Assembly (NCBI RefSeq): GCF_044547355.1
Contig: NZ_JBIUAG010000012.1
Location: forward strand, 62,001 to 126,000
Direction of reading: 5' to 3'
Origin: Kutzneria sp044547355
GTDB lineage: Bacteria; Actinomycetota; Actinomycetes; Mycobacteriales; Pseudonocardiaceae
Length of the DNA: 64,000 nucleotides
This document shows positions 7,985 to 15,537 of the stretch, piece after piece; the stretch's first letter is position 1, and the number at the start of each line of letters is the position of its first letter. Below the pieces are notes generated by a model, which was not told where the DNA came from, did no database searches, and worked only from the letters and a program-made list of their open reading frames with translations. The position numbers and the translations under genes were made by a program.

Positions 7985-10765
7985 TTGAACAGGCGAAACG
8001 ATCGCCGGCAACGGATACAGGACGCGTTCGCCGCCTTCCACGACGCGGTCGCCGCGGCCCGCGGCGCCGCCAAGCGGGCGCACGACGTGGCCGCCGTGCA
8101 GCAGGCGCGCGAGACGTTCGAGCAGGATCTGCGGGCCAAGGGCATCGACCAGGCGCTGCGTGATCCGGACTACGCCGAGTCGCTCACCGACCCGCGCCTG
8201 GCCGCGATCGTGGCCCAGGCCAAGGAGGACTGGGAGCAGGCCTTCGCCAAGTGGACCAACAACGGTCCGCGGGCGCTGGCCGACCTGGTCGCCGAGGCCG
8301 CCCCGGGCAGCGCGTCCGAGGACTACGAGAACTGGCTGGGCCAGATCGGCACGGTCGACGGCCGCGGCCCGGTGCCCGGCCTGTGGCGCATCGGCGCCGC
8401 GGTGGCCACCACCTCGCCGGTGCCGGTGTCGTTCCCGGTGGCGGTGCCGCTGCTGGACCGGTCACACCTGGCCATCTTCACCTCGTCGACCAGCCGGCCA
8501 CAGGCCGAGAACCTGGTCGAGTCGTTGCTGCTGCGGGTGCTCAGCCACTTCCAGCCCGGCCTGGTGCACGTGCACGTCTGGGACGTCGGCCAGCTCACCG
8601 GCTCGCTGCCCGGGCTGTATCCGTTGACCCGGGCCGGTTTGCTCACCGTGCACGACCCGGCGCGGCCGGGCGAGATGCTGGACGAGCTGGCCGAGCACAT
8701 CCGCAAGGTGCACACCACGGTGCTGGTCGGCGGGCACGACTCGTTGCGCTCCATGGAGTCCGACGCCGGGCTGCGCACCGAGCCGTGGCGGGTCGCGGTG
8801 CTGTTCGGCCGGCCGGACGCGCTCAAGGACGAGGAGCTGCACAAGCTCCAGCGGATCGCCCGCAACGGCCTGGCCGCCGGCGTGCAGCTGGTGCTGGTGG
8901 ACATCCCGATCACCGTCAACAGTCCTATTGAGACGGTCAAGCTGTTCGACGACCGGCCGTGGCGCACCACGATGTCCGGCGAGCACGCCACCTTCCACGT
9001 GGATCCGGTGCTGCCCCGGGAGATGGTGCCGCGGGCCTGCGCGGCCATCGCCGCCGCGCTGGAGGAGCGCCGCAGCCGGGTGTGCACGTTCGAGGAGCTG
9101 CTGCCCGAGCGTTTCTGGTCCTACCAGTCCTCTTCCGGCGTGCAGACCCCGATCGGGCACCGCGACGGCGTGGCCGTGCCGATCACCATCGGGGACAGCT
9201 CGCCGCACGTGCTGATCGGCGGCCCGAGCGGCTCGGGCAAGACGAACTTCCTCTACGCCATGCTCGGCGGCCTGGTCGCCCGCTACTCGCCGGCCGAGCT
9301 GGAGCTGTACCTGCTGGACTTCAAGGAGGGCGTGTCCTTCGCCCAGTTCGCGCCGGGCCGCAAGGACCCGACGTGGCTGCCGAACGCGCGGCTGGTCGGC
9401 GTGAACGTCAACCAGGACCGGGAGTTCGGCGTGGCGCTGCTGCGCTTCCTTGCCGACGAGATGCGCCGCCGGGCCGACGCGGCCAAGGCGCACGAGGTCA
9501 CCAAGCTGGAGGAGCTGCGGGCCGAGGACCCGGACGGCCGCTGGCCGCGGATCATCGCGGTGGTCGACGAGTTCCAGTACCTGTTCGCGGAGAAGGACGC
9601 CGTCACCCGGGAGGCGACCGCGCTGCTGGAGGATGTCGCCCGGCGCGGCCGGTCGCAGGGCATCCACCTGGTGCTGGCCAGCCAGGACGTGTCCGGTATC
9701 GAGGCGTTCTGGGGCAAGCCGGCGATCTTCGAGCAGTTCACCGTGCGGGTCGCGCTGCCCAAGGCGCGCCGGGTGTTGGTGGACGGCAACAACGAGGCGA
9801 TCACCCTGCCGCGCTGGCACGCGATCGTCAACCACGAGTCGGGGGTCAAGCAGGGCAACGAGATGGCCCGGGTGCCCGACGCCACCGGCCGCGGCACCGT
9901 CGACCGGGTGCAGTCCCGGCTGTTCGAGATGAAGCCGTCCGACCTCCCGGTGCCGCGGCTGTTCGACGGCAGCCGGGTGCCGGTGCTGGCCGACATGCCC
10001 GGTTTCCGGGCCCTGGAGCCGGTTTCCGGCCGCGCGCCGACCGTCCTGCTGGGACAGGTCATCGACGTCGAGGACCGGGCGGCCCGGGTGTCGCTGGCCC
10101 GCGCGCCGGGCCGCAACGTGGCCGTGTTCGGCTCCGTGCTGAACGAATCGACCAGCGTGCTGGCCGCCGCCGCGCTTTCCCTTGCCCGGCAACACCTTCC
10201 CGGCCAGGCCCGGTTCACCGTGGCCCCGATGATCGACGACGCGATGCCGGCGGCCGAGTCGCTGGCCGCCCGGCTGCGCGGCCTCGGGCACGAGGTGGCC
10301 GAGGTCGGCCTGGACGGCATCCGCCAGCAGCTGGGCCTGGTGGCCAAGGAGCTGGAGGGGCGGCTGTCCGGCGCGGTGATCGAGCAGCCGGTGCCGCACT
10401 ATCTCGTGCTGTACGGCATGGACGCCGCGAACTCGGTGCTGGAGACCAAGGATCCGGAGACCCGGGTGTCCGGTGTGGACAGTTTCCGGCAGGTGCTCAG
10501 GAGCGGCCCCGAGCACCGGACCCACCTGATCGGCTGGTGGCGCAGCCCCGCGCGGCTGAAGAACCTGCTGATGATGGGCGCGTCCGCGGACGACATCGGC
10601 TCCTGGGTCGCCTTCGACGTGCAGGGCCAGGACCTCAACACCTACGCCCCGGGCCAGCTGATCACCTGGTCGCCCCGGCCCGGCCGCGGCCTGTTCTTCG
10701 ATCGGTTCGAGCACGCCCGGCCGCAGGTGGTCATCCCGTTCGACACCGATGGGGAGCAGCCGTGA
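7985..10765 (+). CDS. Soluble FtsK/SpoIIIE (EccC-like) multi-domain ATPase
   Basis: A 926-residue ATPase. The N-terminal 120 residues are helical. A domain at about 130-360 lacks a P-loop. The central FtsK/SpoIIIE domain has Walker A GGPSGSGKT at 412-420 and Walker B IIAVVDEF at 523-530, with QGIHLVLASQDV following. A third region (about 680-926) contains VAVFGSVLNESTSV, resembling a P-loop strand without the GKT/S. One active and two apparently degenerate modules recall EccC of type VII secretion, but no transmembrane segment is present and the active module is central. The TTG start at 7985 follows AGAGGTGGG. It lies between genes for small helical proteins, its probable partners or substrates. 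Confidence 0.85.
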   Translation: MNRRNDRRQRIQDAFAAFHDAVAAARGAAKRAHDVAAVQQARETFEQDLRAKGIDQALRDPDYAESLTDPRLAAIVAQAKEDWEQAFAKWTNNGPRALADLVAEAAPGSASEDYENWLGQIGTVDGRGPVPGLWRIGAAVATTSPVPVSFPVAVPLLDRSHLAIFTSSTSRPQAENLVESLLLRVLSHFQPGLVHVHVWDVGQLTGSLPGLYPLTRAGLLTVHDPARPGEMLDELAEHIRKVHTTVLVGGHDSLRSMESDAGLRTEPWRVAVLFGRPDALKDEELHKLQRIARNGLAAGVQLVLVDIPITVNSPIETVKLFDDRPWRTTMSGEHATFHVDPVLPREMVPRACAAIAAALEERRSRVCTFEELLPERFWSYQSSSGVQTPIGHRDGVAVPITIGDSSPHVLIGGPSGSGKTNFLYAMLGGLVARYSPAELELYLLDFKEGVSFAQFAPGRKDPTWLPNARLVGVNVNQDREFGVALLRFLADEMRRRADAAKAHEVTKLEELRAEDPDGRWPRIIAVVDEFQYLFAEKDAVTREATALLEDVARRGRSQGIHLVLASQDVSGIEAFWGKPAIFEQFTVRVALPKARRVLVDGNNEAITLPRWHAIVNHESGVKQGNEMARVPDATGRGTVDRVQSRLFEMKPSDLPVPRLFDGSRVPVLADMPGFRALEPVSGRAPTVLLGQVIDVEDRAARVSLARAPGRNVAVFGSVLNESTSVLAAAALSLARQHLPGQARFTVAPMIDDAMPAAESLAARLRGLGHEVAEVGLDGIRQQLGLVAKELEGRLSGAVIEQPVPHYLVLYGMDAANSVLETKDPETRVSGVDSFRQVLRSGPEHRTHLIGWWRSPARLKNLLMMGASADDIGSWVAFDVQGQDLNTYAPGQLITWSPRPGRGLFFDRFEHARPQVVIPFDTDGEQP

Positions 10766-11127
10766 ACGACGCGATCGGCGCGACCGAGCGCTACAAGGAG
10801 ATCATCGGCTGGATCGACGACGCCGTGCAGGACATGCGCGAGCACAACGCCGAGCGGGGCGACGTGGTCACCGAGCGGCTGGACGACGCCATGGCCGCCA
10901 CCAACGAGATGCTGGTGCGGGCCGACCAGAGCATGTCCCAGATCGACGAGCTGTGGCTCAAGGCGGTCGGCGAGCTGTTCCACGAGCGCTGGATGCAGGT
11001 GACGCCCATCCCCCGCCCGGACACCAGCGTGCCGCCGCGCCCGCTGGAGTTCTACGAGGCCGAGGTGGAGCGGACGCAGCTGGCGCTGATCGACGCCATC
11101 CGAAAAAAGGGCATTCTCGGCCGGTGA
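10762..11127 (+). CDS. Helical protein coupled to the FtsK/EccC-like ATPase
   Basis: A 121-residue protein, mostly alpha-helical, with an acidic first half (IGWIDDAVQDMREHN, DELWLKAVGELFHERW) and a proline-rich break (TPIPRPDTSVPPRP) before a last helix ending KKGILGR. Its GTG start overlaps the ATPase stop codon (GTGA at 10762-10765), so the two are translationally coupled. No WXG motif, signal peptide or membrane segment is visible and no family is recognised. It is likely the last gene of the operon; the next gene starts 102 bp downstream behind its own palindromic site. Confidence 0.72.
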   Translation: MNDAIGATERYKEIIGWIDDAVQDMREHNAERGDVVTERLDDAMAATNEMLVRADQSMSQIDELWLKAVGELFHERWMQVTPIPRPDTSVPPRPLEFYEAEVERTQLALIDAIRKKGILGR

Positions 11128-11198
11128 GTGACCGTCGCCACTCGCGGGAACAGCCGGCGAGGGCCAAGGTGTTGTCTGAGATGAGCGTCAATTACTGA

Positions 11199-11208
11199 AC
11201 TGATCAGT
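11199..11208. promoter_or_regulatory. Palindromic operator candidate upstream of the NADP oxidoreductase
   Basis: A perfect 10-bp palindrome, ACTGATCAGT, lies 21 bp before the ATG at 11230 and just upstream of the ribosome site (AATGGAGG). It could bind a repressor, but no regulator gene is adjacent. A palindrome this short can occur by chance. Confidence 0.3.
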
Positions 11209-11229
11209 CTCGAAAATGGAGGCTTCGCC

Positions 11230-12243
11230 ATGTCCGTTCCGACCACCGTCCGCGAGATCCGGCTCGCCGCCCGGCCGAAGGGCTGGCCGACCGAGCAGAC
11301 CTTCGAGGTCGCGGAGGCCCCGCTGGTGGTCGAGCCCGGTCGCCTCGTGGTGCGCAACCTGTTCATGAGCGTGGACCCGTACATGCGGGGCCGAATGAAC
11401 GACGTCAAGTCCTACAGCGCCCCGTTCGAGGTCGGCAAGGTCATGGAGGGCGGCGCCGTCGGCGAGGTCGTCCAGTCCGACGTCGAGGGCTTCGCCGTCG
11501 GCGACATCGTGCTGCACTTCGCCGGCTGGCGCGACTACGCGGTCATCCACCCCAAGCAGGCCGTGAAGGTGGACCCGCAGGCCGCCCCGATCAGCACCTA
11601 TCTCGGCGTGCTGGGCATGCCCGGCCTGACCGCGTACGCCGGCCTGCTGCGCTCCGGCGAGTTCAAGGAGGGCGACACCGTCTTCGTGTCCGGCGCGGCC
11701 GGCGCGGTCGGGCAGGTCGTCGGCCAGCTGGCCAAGCTCAAGGGGGCCAAGCGGGTCATCGGCAGCGCCGGCACCCCGGACAAGGTCAAGTACCTGACCG
11801 AGGAGCTGGGCTTCGACGCCGCCTTCAACTACAAGGACGGCCCGGTCACCGAGCTGCTGGCCCAGGCCGCCCCGGACGGCATCGACCTGTACTTCGACAA
11901 CGTGGGCGGCGACCACCTGGAGGCGGCGCTGGCCAGCCTCACCGTGCACGGCCGGGTCGCGGTCTGCGGCATGATCTCCGGCTACAACGCCACCGAGGCC
12001 ACCCCGGCCCCGCGCAACCTGGCCCAGGTCATCGCCAAGCGCCTGACCATCCGCGGCCTGCTGGTCGGCGACCACTACGACCTCCAGCCCCAGTTCGTGG
12101 CCGAGGTCGCCCCGCTGGTGGCCGGCGGCAAGCTCAAGTACACCGAGACCGTGGTGGACGGCCTGGAGAACGCCGGCCAGGCGTTCCTGGGCATGCTGCG
12201 CGGCGAGAACACCGGCAAGATGCTCGTCAAGATCGCCGACTGA
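11230..12243 (+). CDS. NADP-dependent medium-chain oxidoreductase (CurA/PTGR-like)
   Basis: A 337-residue zinc-independent medium-chain dehydrogenase/reductase of the leukotriene B4 dehydrogenase/CurA group. These enzymes reduce C=C bonds of alpha,beta-unsaturated carbonyls with NADPH. Typical motifs are present: NLFMSVDPYMRGRMND near residue 40, the nucleotide-binding VFVSGAAGAVGQVVGQLAK near 155, VIGSAGTPDKVKYL, and YFDNVGGDHLEAAL near 220. ATG at 11230 has AATGGAGG upstream. It forms a single-gene unit ending at a long hairpin shared with the convergent amidohydrolase gene. A detoxification role is family-based inference. Confidence 0.9.
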   Translation: MSVPTTVREIRLAARPKGWPTEQTFEVAEAPLVVEPGRLVVRNLFMSVDPYMRGRMNDVKSYSAPFEVGKVMEGGAVGEVVQSDVEGFAVGDIVLHFAGWRDYAVIHPKQAVKVDPQAAPISTYLGVLGMPGLTAYAGLLRSGEFKEGDTVFVSGAAGAVGQVVGQLAKLKGAKRVIGSAGTPDKVKYLTEELGFDAAFNYKDGPVTELLAQAAPDGIDLYFDNVGGDHLEAALASLTVHGRVAVCGMISGYNATEATPAPRNLAQVIAKRLTIRGLLVGDHYDLQPQFVAEVAPLVAGGKLKYTETVVDGLENAGQAFLGMLRGENTGKMLVKIAD

Positions 12244-12267
12244 CCCCTCCCCCCGCCCTTTTTTGAT

Positions 12268-12320
12268 GTCATGAAGGGCCCCATCCTGACGTTGAACGTG
12301 AGGATGGGGCCCTTCATGAC
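12268..12320. terminator. Long bidirectional hairpin (family D)
   Basis: GTCATGAAGGGCCCCATCCT at 12268-12287 pairs perfectly with its reverse complement at 12301-12320; the 13-nt loop can also pair internally (ACGT/ACGT). It lies between two convergent genes ending at 12243 and 12333, so it can stop transcripts from both sides. There is no T-tract on the 3' side of either strand. Confidence 0.65.
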
Positions 12321-12332
12321 GTTGGTTTGGGG

Positions 12333-13286
12333 TTAAACGACGCGGCCTTGGTGGACGACGAGGGTGGGGGCGAGGCCCTGGCGGATCACCTGGGCGACGG
12401 TGTCCCCGGGCAGCACCACGAATTCCGCGCGGTCGCCCTCGACCAGGCCGTGGTCGCGCTCGCCCAGCACGGCCGCGCCACCCCGGGTGGCGGTGTCGGC
12501 GCACATCTCGATCATCGGGTCGGCGGTGTAGCCCTCGGCCTCGGCCAGCTGCCACACGTCGATGCCGCCGATGCCGACGCGGACGCCGCCCCAGCGCAGC
12601 TTGCGCAGCGGCAGCGGCCGGGTCGCGACCACGGCCACGTCGGCCTCGGCCAGCCGGTCGATCAGCTCGTCTTGCCGGTCCGGGTCCACAGTGGACAGAG
12701 CGGTGGCGTGCACCACGCTGACCTGGCCGCGCATATCCAGCGCGGCGGTCCGCTCGCAGATCAGCTCCAGCTCGAACGCCCCGAGCTCGCCGGGATCGTC
12801 GAGCTGGATGTCCACGCCGCAGCGGTGCTTGTCGGCCAGCCCGAACACGACATCCAGGTGCCGCACCGGATCCCGGTCGACCCGGGCCGGATCGACGCCG
12901 CCGACCAGGTCCGCGCCGGCGGTCAGGGCGGCGTCGAGGGCGTCCATGCCGGTGATCGCGCCGGCGGGCGCCAGAGCCACCAGCTGCACCTCGACCCGGC
13001 CCAGCAGCTCGTCCCGCCGGGCCAGGGCCTCGTCCAGTTCGTCAACCGGCACGTGGGCCCGGACCATGGTGATGCCGGGACGTAACGCGTCCAGCCGGCC
13101 GTGCGCGTCGACGAAGGACGGCAGCAGCACGCCGCCCCCGCCGTCGACCACCGGCGCCTCGGCCGGGGCGGCCAGCCCGACCCCGATCTGGTCGATGCGG
13201 CCGGCCGAGCAGAGCACGTCGACCGCGGGCAGCTCGGCCGCGCTCGGCCACGGCCGAACGCCCCTGATCAGCAGTTCTCCACTCAT
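12333..13286 (-). CDS. Degenerate cytosine-deaminase-like amidohydrolase (probable pseudoenzyme)
   Basis: A 317-residue protein resembling cytosine deaminase/AtzC-type amidohydrolases, but shorter than the usual ~400. Family landmarks are recognisable: LLPSFVDAHGRLD, VGGVDPARVDRDPVRHLDVVFGLADKH, GVDIQLDDPGELGAFELELI, VVHATAL and the C-terminal GDRAEFVVL. Key metal ligands look altered. The HxH motif reads HGR, the usual DIHLHD reads DIQLDD, and the late metal-binding aspartate region reads GIGGIDVW. Metal-dependent deamination therefore seems unlikely, yet the frame is intact and well conserved in codon bias. It lies 9 bp downstream of the FAD oxidase gene on the same strand. Confidence 0.75.
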   Translation of the reverse strand: MSGELLIRGVRPWPSAAELPAVDVLCSAGRIDQIGVGLAAPAEAPVVDGGGGVLLPSFVDAHGRLDALRPGITMVRAHVPVDELDEALARRDELLGRVEVQLVALAPAGAITGMDALDAALTAGADLVGGVDPARVDRDPVRHLDVVFGLADKHRCGVDIQLDDPGELGAFELELICERTAALDMRGQVSVVHATALSTVDPDRQDELIDRLAEADVAVVATRPLPLRKLRWGGVRVGIGGIDVWQLAEAEGYTADPMIEMCADTATRGGAAVLGERDHGLVEGDRAEFVVLPGDTVAQVIRQGLAPTLVVHQGRVV

Positions 13287-13295
13287 CTCGGGAGG

Positions 13296-14924
13296 TTAAC
13301 CCCGATCGGCCGCCGGCAACAGCTTTCCGGGATTGAGCACGCCGGTCGGGTCCAGCGCCCGCTTCACCGAGGTCATCACCTCGATGCCCAGCGCCCCCAC
13401 CTCGCCCGCCAGGTACGGCGCGTGATCGGTGCCGACGGCGTGGTGGTGGGTGATCGTGCCCAGCGGCGCGATCGCCTGGGACGCCGCCTTCTTGGCCCGC
13501 TGCCACTGCCCGATCGGGTCGTCGTCGGCCCGCGCGGCCAGCACCGTGAAGTACAGCGAGGCCCCAGTCTCGTACGCGTGCGACACGTGGCACATGACCA
13601 CCGCGCGGTTCAGCGACCGTTGCAAGGCCCCTCGCACGGCCGAGCGAAGGGTGCTCAGCTGCGACCAGTGCGTCGCGGTCTCCAGCGTCTCCACGCACAC
13701 ACCGGCGTCCAGCAGCGAATCCCGTTGGCGCGGACCGGAGAACCGGCCGTGCCGCCACGATTCCCCGATCAGCCGGCCCAGCCGCACCGCGCGGTGGGCC
13801 CGCAGCGCCCGCAGCGTCCCGGCGCGACGGACGGCCAGCTCGCCGGCGGACCCGGCCTCCCAGCCCAGGATCAGCAGGCACGGGTCGGCGACCCGCCGGG
13901 CCCGCAGGTAGGCCTTGACCGCGCCGGCCCGCACCCCGCCGGTCAGGGCCAGCTGCACCTCGGTCTCGTCGGTGTCGGACAGCCGGGTCACGTCGGCCAG
14001 CACGCGATGCTGGGCCAGGTCCCGGATCGCGTCGGTGGCCTTGTCCCAGCCGTCCAGGAAGTAGCCCTCGTACCGGGTGTGGGTGGCCACCGGCCGGACC
14101 CGCAGCGTCACCTCGGTGATCACGCCGAACGCGCCCTCGCTGCCGATCACCAGCTGCTTGAGGTCGGGGCCGGCGGCGGTGGCCGGGGCGACGCCCAGGT
14201 TGAGCTCGCCGAGCGGGGTGGCCAGCCGCACGCCGTCGACCATGTCCTCGAACCGGCCGTAGCCGGCCGAGGCCTGCCCGGCTGAGCGGGTCGCGGCGAA
14301 GCCGCCGATGGTGGCCCGTTCGAAGGACTGCGGGAAGTGGCCGAGGGTGAAGCCGTGCGCGGCGAGCATGCGCTCGGCGTCGGTGGCCCGCACTCCCGCC
14401 TGGAACACGACCAGCCGTGACAGCGGGTCGATGGACACCAGGCGGTTGAGCCGGGCCAGGTCGAGCACGACCACCGCGTGCTTGCCGCCGCGCAGCGCGG
14501 TCACGCCGCCGACCACGGAAGTGCCGCCGCCGAAGGGAATCACGCCGATGTCGTGCTCGGCGCAGGCCTTGAGCGCGGCCACCACCTCGTCCGGGTCGGC
14601 CGGCAGCACCACCGCGTCCGGCACGGCCAGGTCGCCGCAGCCGCGGTGCCTGAGCAGGTCCACATAGGACATTCCGCCGGCCCGGCCGAGCCGGGAGTCG
14701 CGGTCCAGCAACACGTTCTCCGGGCCGACCACGGCCTCCAGCGCCGCTCTCCCGACGATCGACAGCTCCGGCTCCGGCACGGTCAGCACCGAGTCCGGCG
14801 CGACCGGCGTCGGGTGTTCGGCCAGGCCGGTCCTGGCCCGCAGCCAGCGCAGCGCGTGCGGGGGCAGCACGTGCTCGCCGAGCGTCCAGCCGCCGCGCAG
14901 GGTGTGATCGATCCCCGGTTCCAT
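13296..14924 (-). CDS. FAD-binding oxidase, alkyldihydroxyacetonephosphate synthase-like
   Basis: A 542-residue FAD-linked oxidase of the PCMH/vanillyl-alcohol-oxidase superfamily, closest in layout to alkyl-DHAP synthase (ether lipid formation). The FAD-binding domain (about 100-280) has IPFGGGTSVVGGV, HFPQSFERATIGGFAATRSAGQ and YGRFEDMVDGV. The C-terminal domain ends with IEVMTSVKRALDPTGVLNPGKLLP, typical of FAD-oxidase_C. Start ATG at 14924 is chosen over the in-frame ATG at 14942 because the latter would overlap the divergent tetR start. It is divergent from a TetR regulator and a GlpD-like gene, and followed closely by the degenerate amidohydrolase gene. Confidence 0.85.
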   Translation of the reverse strand: MEPGIDHTLRGGWTLGEHVLPPHALRWLRARTGLAEHPTPVAPDSVLTVPEPELSIVGRAALEAVVGPENVLLDRDSRLGRAGGMSYVDLLRHRGCGDLAVPDAVVLPADPDEVVAALKACAEHDIGVIPFGGGTSVVGGVTALRGGKHAVVVLDLARLNRLVSIDPLSRLVVFQAGVRATDAERMLAAHGFTLGHFPQSFERATIGGFAATRSAGQASAGYGRFEDMVDGVRLATPLGELNLGVAPATAAGPDLKQLVIGSEGAFGVITEVTLRVRPVATHTRYEGYFLDGWDKATDAIRDLAQHRVLADVTRLSDTDETEVQLALTGGVRAGAVKAYLRARRVADPCLLILGWEAGSAGELAVRRAGTLRALRAHRAVRLGRLIGESWRHGRFSGPRQRDSLLDAGVCVETLETATHWSQLSTLRSAVRGALQRSLNRAVVMCHVSHAYETGASLYFTVLAARADDDPIGQWQRAKKAASQAIAPLGTITHHHAVGTDHAPYLAGEVGALGIEVMTSVKRALDPTGVLNPGKLLPAADRG

Positions 14925-14927
14925 TGC

Positions 14928-14940
14928 TACAGTGTTACAC
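14928..14940 (+). promoter_or_regulatory. Overlapping -10 and TetR-type operator between FAD oxidase and tetR
   Basis: TACAGT at 14928-14933 ends 7 nt before the tetR ATG at 14941, giving a leaderless transcript. GTGTTACAC at 14932-14940 is a perfect odd palindrome within the 16-bp gap separating the two start codons. A repressor bound here would block both directions, so autoregulation plus control of the FAD oxidase is likely. Confidence 0.45.
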
Positions 14941-15537
14941 ATGTCGTCACAACGTCACATCGGCCGAGAGCGTCACGGCGCCCGAGTCGGAGACGACGTC
15001 CTGCTGGACGCCGCCCACAAGTGCGTCCTGCTGGTCGGTGTGCGGCGCACCACGCTCACCGACGTGGCCCGGGAGGCCGGCGTCAGCCGGATGACCCTCT
15101 ACCGGCGCTTCCCCGATGTCCGGAGCCTGGTCGCGGCCCTGATGACCAGGGAGTTCGGCGCGCTGCTTGGCGAGGTCGGCCCCGGCCGGACCGCGCGCGA
15201 ACGGCTGGTCAGCGGCGGCGTCGGCACCATCCGGCGGCTGCTGGCCAACCCCCTGATGGCCGCCGTGCTCGACCGCGACGCCGAACTGCTGCTGCCCTAC
15301 GTCGTGGAGCGGCTCGGGGCCACGCAACGCATCGCCGAGCAGTTCCTCCGGGTGGAGCTGGCCGCCGGGCACGAGGACGGCTCGGTCCGGGCCGGCAACC
15401 TGGACGTGCAGGCCCGGACGCTGCTGCTGATGGTGCAGTCGTTCGTGCTGTCGGTCCGGCCGGCGATCGCCGAGCTGGATCCGGACGCCGTCTTCGACGA
15501 ACTGGCGCTGATGATCGAGGGGGCGCTGCGGCCGTGA
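14941..15537 (+). CDS. TetR-family transcriptional regulator of the FAD oxidase / GlpD locus
   Basis: A 198-residue TetR repressor. The N-terminal helix-turn-helix (about 35-65) reads TLTDVAREAGVSRMTLYRRFPD, with FPDVRSLVAALM following; the remainder is a helical ligand-binding domain. ATG at 14941 is preferred because a -10 element is spaced for leaderless initiation there. It starts 16 bp from the divergent FAD oxidase start, and its stop overlaps the GTG of the GlpD-like gene. The three genes are therefore probably one regulon. The effector is unknown; a lipid or acyl compound would fit the neighbours. Confidence 0.85.
   Translation: MSSQRHIGRERHGARVGDDVLLDAAHKCVLLVGVRRTTLTDVAREAGVSRMTLYRRFPDVRSLVAALMTREFGALLGEVGPGRTARERLVSGGVGTIRRLLANPLMAAVLDRDAELLLPYVVERLGATQRIAEQFLRVELAAGHEDGSVRAGNLDVQARTLLLMVQSFVLSVRPAIAELDPDAVFDELALMIEGALRP

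Noticed and set aside
8462..10714. 750-codon antisense open frame to the FtsK/EccC-like gene
   Set aside because: Typical high-GC shadow ORF; there are no motifs and the sense frame has intact Walker motifs.
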